Origin: Vulcanimicrobiota bacterium
GTDB taxonomy: Bacteria > Vulcanimicrobiota > Vulcanimicrobiia > Vulcanimicrobiales > Vulcanimicrobiaceae
Assembly (NCBI GenBank): GCA_003155175.1
Contig: PMFP01000089.1
Location: forward strand, 20,917 to 45,557
DNA: 24,641 bases
Direction: 5' to 3'
Translations under genes and position numbers: made by a program
Notes under the pieces: generated by a model
Databases searched by the model: none
Told to the model about the DNA's origin: nothing
The model's input: the letters and a program-made list of their open reading frames with translations, nothing else
Shown: piece after piece, positions 7,085 through 14,794 of the stretch
How positions within the stretch are numbered: position 1 is the first letter of the stretch
Layout of the letters: each line of letters opens with the position of its first letter

Positions 7085-8060
7085 GCTCGCGATACCACGC
7101 CACGGCGCTTGCAACGGCGTCCGGCACGTCGCGCGAAGGCACGCCGAGCTCGAGCGCGGATTCGGCCGCATCCACGTACATGCGCTCGCGCGCCATCCGA
7201 ACGCCTTCGAGTGGGACGAACGGCGTCGCGCCGGTCAGCCGGCAACGCGCTTCGTCGATCCACGCTGCTGCGAACATCAACGGCACGGGGGCGCGCGCGC
7301 GCGGCGCCTTTCGGCCGGTAAGATTTGCCAGCATGTCCCATATCGAATCGAAGGAGCGGTTCTCGCCCGCGACGAGGTAGCGCGCGCCGATGCGTCCGCG
7401 TTGCAGCGCCGCTACGTGCGCGTCCGCGACCTGCGCCACGTCCACGAGATTCATGCCGCCGGTCGCGGGAGGGCGCGCGATCATTTTGCCGCGCATGAAG
7501 TCTACGATCATGGCGCCCGTCGGCGTCGGCTTCCAGTCACCCGGCCCGACCGGGGCCGTAGGCAGGAGTGCGATCGTCGGCACTCGGCTGGCGAAAGCCG
7601 CGCGCTCCTGAAGCAGCTTTGAGTCGTGATACCCGGCGCGGACTGCGTCGATCGGATGATACGGCGGGTAATCGCGTTCGTTCGGCATGCGCCCGGCGCG
7701 TTCGTGACCGACCGCCGCGGAGCTCGACGTCACGATTGCCCGTTCGATTCCGGCCAAGTGTGCTGCGGCGAACAGCCCTTCGGTGCCGGTCACGTTCACG
7801 CGCACCACGTCTTCGCGGTCGCGCGGTGCGAACGAATAGCGGGCCGCGCAGTGCACGAGATAGCGGCATCCGTCAAGGGATCTCGCGAGCGAACCGGGCT
7901 CTCGCAAGTCTCCGGTAACGACTTCGCACTCTGCGTCCGTTTCGAGCGGAGATCGGGCCAGCGCTCGCACGGCATATCCCGCGGCGCGTAACGCGCGGAG
8001 CACGTGCTGCCCGACGAAGCCGGACGCCCCGGTCAGAAAGACCCGGTCAGCTCGTTCCAA
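7068..8060 (-). CDS. hpnA: Hopanoid-associated sugar epimerase/dehydratase-like SDR protein
   Basis: The product is 330 aa, an extended short-chain dehydrogenase with the NAD(P)-binding motif FLTGASGFVGQHV (GxxGxxG, residues ~8-20), a Ser-rich strand VTSSSAAVG, and a catalytic pair Y144xxxK148 in YHDSKLLQE. GDWKPTPTGAMIVDFMRGKM matches the hopanoid-associated NDP-sugar epimerase group. HpnA proteins accompany hpnH and hpnG in many hopanoid producers; the exact substrate is not established. The only suitable start is TTG 8060, giving a 14-base overlap with the end of hpnH. The gene also overlaps hpnG by 17 bases, so coupling is likely. Confidence 0.88.
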   Translation of the reverse strand: MERADRVFLTGASGFVGQHVLRALRAAGYAVRALARSPLETDAECEVVTGDLREPGSLARSLDGCRYLVHCAARYSFAPRDREDVVRVNVTGTEGLFAAAHLAGIERAIVTSSSAAVGHERAGRMPNERDYPPYHPIDAVRAGYHDSKLLQERAAFASRVPTIALLPTAPVGPGDWKPTPTGAMIVDFMRGKMIARPPATGGMNLVDVAQVADAHVAALQRGRIGARYLVAGENRSFDSIWDMLANLTGRKAPRARAPVPLMFAAAWIDEARCRLTGATPFVPLEGVRMARERMYVDAAESALELGVPSRDVPDAVASAVAWYRERGYAA

Positions 8061-9054
8061 GCGCCGCGCGAATCGACTCTTGGAGCGAACCGGTGGTCCG
8101 GATCACCGCCGTCGGTTCGTACCCGCAGTGGGCCATGCAATTGTTGCAGCTGGGATGCTTGCCGCGGCCGTACTTTTCCCAGTCGGTTTCCTCGATGAGT
8201 TCCTTATAGGTCTTTGCATAAGGCGCGTCGCTCATCAGATAACACGGACGCTGCCATCCGAAGACCGTGTAGCAGGGGATGCCCCACGGCGTGCATTCGA
8301 AGTCCACCTTGCCCTCGAGAAAGTCGAGATAGAGAGGACTGTGGTTCAGCCGCCACTCTTTGCGTTTGTCCCCCGCGAACGCCTTACGAAAAATGTCGCG
8401 CGTGCGCTCGACGCCGAGGAAGTTCTCTTGATCCGGGGCCTTCTCGTATGCGTAGCCCGGCGAAATCTGCATCATGTCGACCTTGAGGTCGTTGTTGAGA
8501 TAGTCGAGGACGGCCCGGATCGACTCGGCATCGTCCTTGCCGAAGAACGTCGTGTTGGTGTTGACGGTGAATCCCTTCGCCTTCGCGACCTTGATCGCGG
8601 CGACGGCTTTGTCGAAGACGCCGTCGCGGCACACGGAAGCATCGTGGCCGGCCTTGAGCCCGTCGAGGTGGATCATCCATGCGAAATACGGCGACGGCTG
8701 GAACAGGTCGATTTTTTTCTCGAGCAAGAGCGCGTTCGTGCAGAGAAAGACGAACTTCTTGCGCTTGACGAGCTCGGCGACGATCTGCGGCATTTGATCG
8801 TGAATGAGCGGCTCGCCGCCCGCAATCGAAACGCACGGCGCGCCGCACTCCTCCACGGCTGCGATGCACTCCTCGAGACTCAGCCGTTTGCGGAGAACGT
8901 CGTTCGGATGCTGGATCTTGCCGCAGCCCGCGCACGCGAGGTTACATTGCAAGAGCGGCTCCAGCTCGAGCACGAGCGGGTACTTCCGCTCGCCCTTCAG
9001 CTTCTTGTTGAAGATGTAGCCGCCGACGGTCAGCTTTTCTTTTAAGGAACTCAG
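8047..9054 (-). CDS. hpnH: Adenosyl-hopene transferase, radical SAM enzyme
   Basis: HpnH joins a 5'-deoxyadenosyl group to diploptene, giving adenosylhopane. The radical SAM motif CNLACAGCGK gives C37, C41 and C44 when counted from 9054. ISIAGGEPLIHD, NTNTTFFGKDD and a C-terminal PCYLMSD...CNNCMAHCGYEP cysteine cluster fit the family. The first ATG/GTG/TTG in frame is GTG 8973, just eight residues before the cluster. However, the frame upstream still encodes family-like sequence (LTVGGYIFNKKLKGERKYPLV). The conserved part therefore begins before any canonical start. Candidates are CTG 9054, which overlaps the shc stop as CTGA in the manner of an ATGA junction, and CTG 9033. I give 9054 as the extent; a sequence error is an alternative. 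Coding identity is very sure, the start is not. Confidence 0.9.
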   Translation of the reverse strand: MSSLKEKLTVGGYIFNKKLKGERKYPLVLELEPLLQCNLACAGCGKIQHPNDVLRKRLSLEECIAAVEECGAPCVSIAGGEPLIHDQMPQIVAELVKRKKFVFLCTNALLLEKKIDLFQPSPYFAWMIHLDGLKAGHDASVCRDGVFDKAVAAIKVAKAKGFTVNTNTTFFGKDDAESIRAVLDYLNNDLKVDMMQISPGYAYEKAPDQENFLGVERTRDIFRKAFAGDKRKEWRLNHSPLYLDFLEGKVDFECTPWGIPCYTVFGWQRPCYLMSDAPYAKTYKELIEETDWEKYGRGKHPSCNNCMAHCGYEPTAVIRTTGSLQESIRAALGTS

Positions 9055-10937
9055 CGCAGTCTCACTTTTTCGGAGGTAAGGGATTCGTCCCGGGTACGAT
9101 TTTCCAATCGCCGGGCCGTTGCCAGGGTCATCGTTGGAAAGACGTGCCGGTACAGATGATAGTTGATGTAGAAGTGTCGCGGAAACCCGGTTCCGGTAAA
9201 TTGGGGCTCCGCCCAGGTTCCATCCGGACGTTGGCTATCCTTGAGATACTCGAGGCCGCGGCGCGCGGCCGGATGGTCTCCGAGCCCGGCGATCTGCAGC
9301 GCGTTGACGGCCCAGGCGGTCTGGGAGGGCGTGCTGGCGCCGATCCCGGCAAACGATTCGTCCACGTACGAGTGACACGTTTCGCCCCAACCGCCGTCTT
9401 GGTTCTGTCTACCGATCAACCAAGCCGCTCCGCGGTCGATCATATCGCGTGCCACATCCAGCGTGCCCAATGCGGAAATAACCGACCACGTCCCGTACAC
9501 GAAATTGACGCCCCACCGGCCCCACCACGAGCCGTCCGGCCGCTGCGTTTCGCGCAGATAGGCAAGTCCGGCCGCCACAAACGGATCGGACGCGTCGCGC
9601 CCGAGCGCGCTCAGCATCTCGAGCACGTGGGCGGTCACGTCTTCCGACGGCGGGTCGATCAACGCGCCGAAGTCCGCAAAGGGCATACGGTAGAGCAATT
9701 CCCGCGTGTTGTCGCGATCGAACGCGGCCCACGCGCCGTTCTTCGATCGCATCGCGAGCGTCCAGTCCGTGCCGCTGCGGACTGCGTCGCCGACGACGTC
9801 CGCGAGGCCCGCCTCGATTAACGAGAGGACGACCACGGCCGTGTCGTCGATGTCGGGATACGCGTCGTTGTCGAATTCGAACGCCCAGCCGTTGCCGCCG
9901 CGAAAATCCGAGCGCACGCGCCAGTCTCCCGGCGCTTCCGGCGAGATCTGCTCGCGCAGCAGCCAATCCACCGCGCGCCGCGAGGCGGGATGGTCGCGCT
10001 CGAGACCGGCGAGCGCGAGGGCGCGCAGCACCCAAGCGGTGTCCCATACCGGCGACATGCAGGCTTGAAAGCGCCAACCGCCGCCGTCGTCGATGACGAA
10101 GCGGTTGAATCCCTCGATGCCTTTGCGCATGGCCGGATGATCGAGGCCGTAACCCATCAAATCGAGAGCCAAGAGCGAGTAGACCCATGGTGGTTGGATG
10201 CCGCCCCAGCTGCCGTCGGCTTCCTGGCGCGCGACGATCCAGTCGGTGACTTTGCGCCGCGCTGTGTCGCGAAGCGGATTTGTCTTGATGCGATCGTAGA
10301 GCTTCAAGATGCCGTCCAGCCACCACATCCAACCCGATCCGGGTACGTGGTGCAGGGCCGCGGCGGTGCCTTCGTTGACGATCTCGCCGGCGTCGACGCC
10401 GAGATCCCGCACCGGACGCAGCGACACGACGATCGTCAACGGCGCGACGGTTCCGCGCGCCCAGCATGCAAAGTCGTAAAGATTGAACGGCATCCACGTT
10501 GGGAAATAGACGATTTCGGGCGGGAGCGACGGAACGCCGTCCCACGGATAGACGCCGAAGAGCGCGAGCCAAATCTTCGTAAAGACGCGCGCTTCGACCA
10601 GTCCGCCCATCCGGCGAATCACCTCGAGCGCGCGCCGCATTTCGGACCGGTCGCCGCCCAACCCCAACACTTTGAGCGCGACGTACGCTTCGATCGTCGT
10701 GCTGAGGTCGGCGGGCCCGTCGTAGTACAGCGCCCACGATCCGTCCTCGCGCTGATCGCCCAGCATGTGGGCGATCGCGCCGTCGCGGACGCGGTCGAGG
10801 TCCAGCCCCAAAAAGCGATAGAGCAAGACGTGTTCGGCGGTCATGGTGACGTTGGTCTCGAGCTCGCCGGTCCACCACCCTTCCGGCGATTGAGTGTCCA
10901 AAAGCCACGCTACGGCGCGTTCGAGTGCGTCAGCCAC
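9051..10937 (-). CDS. shc: Squalene-hopene cyclase
   Basis: The product is 628 aa, the usual length. It cyclises squalene to hopene/hopanol at the cytoplasmic membrane. The catalytic DXDDT acid motif is D362-I-D364-D365-T366 in YPDIDDTA. Repeated QW motifs of the terpene cyclase toroid are visible (QREDGSW, QEADGSWGG, QRPDGSWWG, QNQDGGWGE, QRPDGTW). FPRHFYINYHLYRHVFP is the usual C-terminal block. The start is GTG 10937, with GGAG ten bases upstream, overlapping the end of hpnE by eight bases. It sits fourth in the operon, after the three genes that make squalene. Confidence 0.96.
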   Translation of the reverse strand: MADALERAVAWLLDTQSPEGWWTGELETNVTMTAEHVLLYRFLGLDLDRVRDGAIAHMLGDQREDGSWALYYDGPADLSTTIEAYVALKVLGLGGDRSEMRRALEVIRRMGGLVEARVFTKIWLALFGVYPWDGVPSLPPEIVYFPTWMPFNLYDFACWARGTVAPLTIVVSLRPVRDLGVDAGEIVNEGTAAALHHVPGSGWMWWLDGILKLYDRIKTNPLRDTARRKVTDWIVARQEADGSWGGIQPPWVYSLLALDLMGYGLDHPAMRKGIEGFNRFVIDDGGGWRFQACMSPVWDTAWVLRALALAGLERDHPASRRAVDWLLREQISPEAPGDWRVRSDFRGGNGWAFEFDNDAYPDIDDTAVVVLSLIEAGLADVVGDAVRSGTDWTLAMRSKNGAWAAFDRDNTRELLYRMPFADFGALIDPPSEDVTAHVLEMLSALGRDASDPFVAAGLAYLRETQRPDGSWWGRWGVNFVYGTWSVISALGTLDVARDMIDRGAAWLIGRQNQDGGWGETCHSYVDESFAGIGASTPSQTAWAVNALQIAGLGDHPAARRGLEYLKDSQRPDGTWAEPQFTGTGFPRHFYINYHLYRHVFPTMTLATARRLENRTRDESLTSEKVRLR

Positions 10938-12192
10938 CGGCGATCAACTCCGCGGCCGCCATGCCGCTTCGCACGGCCGACTCCATCGTGTCGGGCCAGC
11001 CGGTGTCGGTCCAGGAACCGGCGATCGCGAGCCGCGCGTTCGAGGTTCGCTGCCGCGTTCTGGTGGCGCCGAGTCGCGGTACGAAGGTCGCCTCCGGATT
11101 CCGCGTCGCCGCCGCTTGCAGAACGCTGCCGCCGCGCAGCGCCGGGACGTACGCGCATAGCTCGTCCCACGCGACTCGCTCGAGCTCGCTCGTGGGAACC
11201 GTGAGAAAGTCGCCCGCGGCGCTGATGCTGCAACATACGTACCCCGGCTCTTTTTCGAAGATCCACTGCAGCGGCGAATCGATCGCCGCGGCAAAATCGA
11301 AACCGAGCGCGCCGCGGTCGTGCCACACGTGCACGTCGACGATCGGATAGGGATCGTAATCGTCCAAGCCCCGAACGTCGAAACGCTCCGGAGATCCGAG
11401 CAGCTTCGCGGTCGTCCGCGGAGAAACCGCGAGCACGACGGCGTCGAAATCCGCGCTCCGGTCGTCGGGCAGACGCAGATGGACGGCGTCCGAGGCGACG
11501 TCGATGCCGAGAACGGCCGTGGAAAGGTGGATCGCCGAAACGCGGCCTGCCGCCGCGGCGGCAACGTGTGCGAGCGGTACCGTCGAGAACCCGAAGCGGG
11601 CGGCGCCGGCGTCGCTCAGAAAAGCGGTCGAGAGAACGAAGAGCGCGTCCGCCGCGCTCACTTTGTCGAACGGCGCGTTGAGTGCCGGGATGAAGAAGGG
11701 GTCCCAAAACGCGCGGAGAGTTTGCGCGTCTTGCCCGTTGCGGTCCAGCCACTGCGCGAACGTCACGCGTGCGCCGGGAGGGCCGCCGCTCGCCGCGGCC
11801 GCAAGCGCGCGCGCGACGCGCAGTCGCCCGGAGATGCCGAGATGCCGGTAGGCGCCGAACGAGAGCAAGTGAAAGGGCGCCGGCAAGCTCGACGCTCGCA
11901 GCCGGCTTTTCTCGCCTCCGCGCGCGAGCACGAGTGCTTCGAAGCGTTCCTGCTCGTGAAGCGTCCCGCCCATGCCCAGGCGCTCGACGAACGCGATAAA
12001 GCTTTTGCAGCAATGCAGGAAGACGTGCTGTCCGTTGTCGATCTCGCGACCGCCGACCTCGAACGACGTCGCCCTTCCGCCCAAGAGTCGCGTGCGCTCG
12101 AAGACGTCGACTTCAAATCCGAGACTTTGAAGTTCGACCGCCGCCGCCAGGCCGGAGAGCCCCGCGCCGACGACGGCTACCCGGGAAGCCAC
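10930..12192 (-). CDS. hpnE: Hydroxysqualene dehydroxylase, FAD-dependent
   Basis: The product is about 420 aa. HpnE reduces hydroxysqualene to squalene, the third step of the HpnCDE route from farnesyl-PP. The N-terminus VAVVGAGLSGLAAAVELQSLGFEVDVFER is the FAD dinucleotide-binding fold (shown in two parts: GAGLSG and the acidic end of strand 2), followed by LLGGRATSFEVGGREIDNGQH. IAGSWTDTGWPDTMESAVRSG near the C-terminus is the typical amine-oxidase/desaturase FAD-binding end. GTG 12192 gives a family-like start and a 16-base overlap with hpnD. The open frame runs on to 12666, but that part is an out-of-frame shadow of hpnD. Confidence 0.92.
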   Translation of the reverse strand: MASRVAVVGAGLSGLAAAVELQSLGFEVDVFERTRLLGGRATSFEVGGREIDNGQHVFLHCCKSFIAFVERLGMGGTLHEQERFEALVLARGGEKSRLRASSLPAPFHLLSFGAYRHLGISGRLRVARALAAAASGGPPGARVTFAQWLDRNGQDAQTLRAFWDPFFIPALNAPFDKVSAADALFVLSTAFLSDAGAARFGFSTVPLAHVAAAAAGRVSAIHLSTAVLGIDVASDAVHLRLPDDRSADFDAVVLAVSPRTTAKLLGSPERFDVRGLDDYDPYPIVDVHVWHDRGALGFDFAAAIDSPLQWIFEKEPGYVCCSISAAGDFLTVPTSELERVAWDELCAYVPALRGGSVLQAAATRNPEATFVPRLGATRTRQRTSNARLAIAGSWTDTGWPDTMESAVRSGMAAAELIAGG

Positions 12193-13043
12193 GCCTTCAA
12201 CATCACGCCGACCTTTTCGGCGCGCGAAAGCGCCGCGCGCCGCTCGAGAGGTAACGCGGGCTCGCGTTCGATCTTGCCCAGGATGCGTTCGTAAATGCCC
12301 GCCATCGTTTGCACGCAGGCGGCGGGACGGCGATCGATATACCGAAGCACTTCGTACCCGCGCGAGAAGTATTCGCGCGCGCGCCGCACTTCGAAGGCGA
12401 TCAGAGCGTTCCACTGCGGGCTCGGCGTCCCGGAAATCAGGGACTCTTGCGTGACGCCGAAGCGTCGCAGGTCTTCGAGCGGCAAATAGATGCGGCCCAT
12501 TTCGGCGTCCTCTCGGACGTCGCGCAAGATGTTCGTCAACTGCAGCGCGATGCCGAGATCGTCGGCGCGCTCGAGCGCGGCGTCGTCCTCGAAGCCGAAA
12601 ATACGGACGCACATCCGTCCGACGATCGAGGCGACGAGATTGCAATACGTCACCAATTCGTCCCACGTCTCGTAGCGAACTTTGGTGAAGTCCATTTCGA
12701 CGCCGTCGATCAGCATCTGCAGCTCGGCCTCGGGAATCGCGTAGCGCTTTACCGTCGAGGCGAGGACTTGCATCACGGGATCGCCGTCGTAGCGGCCGCG
12801 CATCGAACGCGAGACGCGCTCGCGATGGCGGCGCAGCCGGCCCGGGAGATCGGGGGCGTGGCCCGCGGCGTCGGCCTCGTCGTCGACCTGCCGAGCAAAA
12901 TCGTAGAGCGCGTAAATAGCGATGCGCCGGTCGTACGGCAGCGAGATGAATCCCCAGTAGAAGTTCTTCGCTTCGCGACGAGCCATGTCGCGGCAGTACC
13001 GCTCGGCGTCGCCCAGACTAAGTGCTGCCGACATAGGTTCCAT
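12177..13043 (-). CDS. hpnD: Presqualene diphosphate synthase
   Basis: The product is 288 aa, in the squalene/phytoene synthase fold. HpnD condenses two farnesyl-PP into presqualene-PP and releases PPi. The two Asp-rich Mg-binding motifs are RQVDDEADA (~51-59) and LRDVREDAEMGRIYLP (~170). KNFYWGFISLPYDRR near the start, with YALYDFARQ after it, is typical. ATG 13043 and ATG 13034 are both possible starts; both overlap the end of hpnC (stop at 13018). It is the second operon gene and overlaps hpnE by 16 bases. Confidence 0.92.
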   Translation of the reverse strand: MEPMSAALSLGDAERYCRDMARREAKNFYWGFISLPYDRRIAIYALYDFARQVDDEADAAGHAPDLPGRLRRHRERVSRSMRGRYDGDPVMQVLASTVKRYAIPEAELQMLIDGVEMDFTKVRYETWDELVTYCNLVASIVGRMCVRIFGFEDDAALERADDLGIALQLTNILRDVREDAEMGRIYLPLEDLRRFGVTQESLISGTPSPQWNALIAFEVRRAREYFSRGYEVLRYIDRRPAACVQTMAGIYERILGKIEREPALPLERRAALSRAEKVGVMLKAWLPG

Positions 13044-13869
13044 TCCCGGATACGCGGAGAGCGCCGAGGAGCCCGCGCACGAGTATTCGCGTCTTGTCGA
13101 GGCCGCTCACGGTCGGCCGCGTCAAATCGGTGCGAAAATCGAGCCGCTCGATCGCGTCGCAAATGGCCAGGCCGCCCATGCGGTAGAACGAGAGTTGCAG
13201 CCGCAAGGCGACGTGCACCATCGGTTCGAGGATACGGCCGGAATCGAGCAGCGGGCGCGCGCGCTGTACGAGCGCGCGTACGGCTCCCGGAACCCCTCCG
13301 GCGGCGACGTCCTCTTCAAGCAGGTAGCGGCGGCCGATTTCGGCGTCGCGCTTGACGTCCTGAGCGTGGTTGGCGAGTTGCAGCCCGATGCAGACGTCAT
13401 CCGAGAGGCTCGCGGCGCGCCGGTCGCTGACGCCGAAGACCGCCAACACCATGCGGCCCACCGGGGCGGCCGACAGCCGGCAGTACGCTTCGAGCTCCGG
13501 CCACGTCGCATACCGTACGACCTGCTGATCTTGACGGTTGGCTTCGATCAAGTCCAAGAAGAGTTCGGCCGGCATCGGAACGCGTTTGAGCGTTTCGCGC
13601 AAGGCCAGAAGCACGGGATGCACGGGCGTGGATCCGGCAAACGCGGCCCGCACCTCGGCCTCCCAACGATCCAGCCGTTCGAGCGCGATCGCCGGCGATG
13701 CGCTTTCGTCGCCTAAGTCGTCGGTCGTTCGGCAGAAGGCGTAAACGCGAGAGAGGTCGCGCCGGCGGTCGCCACGCAGGAGGCCCGAAGCAACGATGAA
13801 GTTCTCGTAGTGAGCCTTGGTCAACGCGCGGCAGTATGCATCGCCCGCTGCGACGGTGGGATCGGTCAA
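13018..13869 (-). CDS. hpnC: Hydroxysqualene synthase
   Basis: The product is about 283 aa, a second squalene/phytoene synthase-fold enzyme. HpnC converts presqualene-PP to hydroxysqualene. Motifs are AHYENFIVAS near the start, CRTTDDLGDE (first Asp-rich region) and ANHAQDVKRDAEIGRRYL (second). It differs from hpnD in the AHYENF signature, which identifies HpnC. The frame is open to 14034, but that would overlap the divergent hpnK coding region and has no family similarity. TTG 13869, preceded by GGTAAG, gives a normal-length protein. It is the first gene of the hopanoid operon. Confidence 0.9.
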   Translation of the reverse strand: MTDPTVAAGDAYCRALTKAHYENFIVASGLLRGDRRRDLSRVYAFCRTTDDLGDESASPAIALERLDRWEAEVRAAFAGSTPVHPVLLALRETLKRVPMPAELFLDLIEANRQDQQVVRYATWPELEAYCRLSAAPVGRMVLAVFGVSDRRAASLSDDVCIGLQLANHAQDVKRDAEIGRRYLLEEDVAAGGVPGAVRALVQRARPLLDSGRILEPMVHVALRLQLSFYRMGGLAICDAIERLDFRTDLTRPTVSGLDKTRILVRGLLGALRVSGNGTYVGST

Positions 13870-13978
13870 ATGCTTACCAGCTGATCGATTGGTACGAACT
13901 CCGCGCTGAATGGTGTGTGGAAGCGCCGGCGACGTGCGAGGATACGAGGGTTCTGCCAGGGTATTTAATGGCCCTCCA
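13870..13978. promoter_or_regulatory. Divergent promoter region between hpnC operon and hpnK operon
   Basis: This gap of about 109 bases is the largest in the window and must drive at least the minus-strand hopanoid operon and the plus-strand hpnK-hpnI unit. It holds an AT-rich block (GTATTTAATG at 13961-13970) in otherwise GC-rich sequence. TTTAAT at 13964-13969 matches the -10 consensus at five of six positions and lies only nine bases before the hpnK ATG. hpnK has no Shine-Dalgarno sequence, so a leaderless or nearly leaderless transcript is possible. I find no convincing -35 on either strand. Confidence 0.4.
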
Positions 13979-14794
13979 ATGCCCAAGCTCTTGATCGTTT
14001 CCGCCGATGATTTCGGTTTGTCGACGGAAGTCAACGAAGCGGTCGAACGCGCTCACCGCCAAGGGATCTTGCAAGCGGCAAGCCTGATGGTGTCGGCCCC
14101 CTCCAGCGTGGACGCGGTTCGCCGCGCCCGCGAATTGCCGGCGTTGCGCGTCGGCTTACACCTCGTGCTGGTCAACGGTCGCCCCACGTTGTCTCCCAAG
14201 GAAGTCCCGAGGCTCGTCGACCGGGCGGGAAATTTTTCAAGCGATCTGGTGCGAGCGGGTGTAAACTTTTTCTTCCGTCCTGGAGCGCGACGCGATCTCG
14301 AAGCGGAGATTCGCGCGCAGTTCGAGGCTTTCGCGCGAACCGGGCTCGCACTCGATCACGTCAACGCGCAAAACCACATGCACGTGCATCCGACCGTTCT
14401 CGGAATCGTCATCGCCGTGGGTCGCGAGTACGGAATGCGAGCGGTCCGCGTTCCGCGGGAGCCGAACGACGCCGCGTTCCTGGCGCCTTGGCTGGCTCTC
14501 ATGCGCCGCCGCTTGCAGCGTGCGAACGTCGTCACCAACGACACGGTCTTCGGCATCCGCCATTCGGGGCACATGACCCGCGAACGCGTCTTGGATCTGC
14601 TCGACGACGTTCCGTCCGGCCTCTCCGAAATGTATTTCCATCCCGCGACCGGCCCGTGGGAGGGCATCGATCCGCAGATCGTGGACTACGATTTCGCCGG
14701 CGAACTGCGAGCGCTCACGAGCGAAGACGTTCGCGCGAAGATCGCCGCGTCGGGAATTCGAACCGTGGCCTACTCGGATTTGACCGGGTGCTGA
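13979..14794 (+). CDS. hpnK: Hopanoid biosynthesis-associated deacetylase, YdjC/ChbG family
   Basis: The product is about 271 aa. The N-terminus KLLIVSADDFGLSTEVNEAV carries the paired Asp (D10, D11) of the ChbG/YdjC carbohydrate deacetylase family. QNHMHVHP (H133, H135, H137) supplies the likely metal-binding His residues, and MYFHPATGPWEG is typical. HpnK is known to deacetylate the N-acetylglucosaminyl hopanoid made by HpnI. ATG 13979 is chosen because the family begins here; upstream in-frame sequence is not family-like, and there is no ribosome binding site. The stop overlaps the hpnI start by seven bases. Confidence 0.88.
   Translation: MPKLLIVSADDFGLSTEVNEAVERAHRQGILQAASLMVSAPSSVDAVRRARELPALRVGLHLVLVNGRPTLSPKEVPRLVDRAGNFSSDLVRAGVNFFFRPGARRDLEAEIRAQFEAFARTGLALDHVNAQNHMHVHPTVLGIVIAVGREYGMRAVRVPREPNDAAFLAPWLALMRRRLQRANVVTNDTVFGIRHSGHMTRERVLDLLDDVPSGLSEMYFHPATGPWEGIDPQIVDYDFAGELRALTSEDVRAKIAASGIRTVAYSDLTGC

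Noticed and set aside
8080..9045. Plus-strand open frame of 321 codons opposite hpnH
   Set aside because: It is fully antisense to HpnH, whose motifs and operon context are clear; its translation has the Glu/Arg/Val-rich look of an antisense frame.
9409..10908. Alternative minus-strand frame of 499 codons inside shc, and a plus-strand frame at 9990-11204
   Set aside because: They are Arg-rich, domain-free translations within a squalene-hopene cyclase that has its DXDDT and QW motifs in the other frame.
12193..12666. N-terminal extension of hpnE
   Set aside because: This part overlaps hpnD in another frame and is Arg-rich; HpnE similarity starts at the FAD-binding motif right after GTG 12192.
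13870..14034. N-terminal extension of hpnC
   Set aside because: It runs through the intergenic region and into the divergent hpnK gene without HpnC-like sequence.
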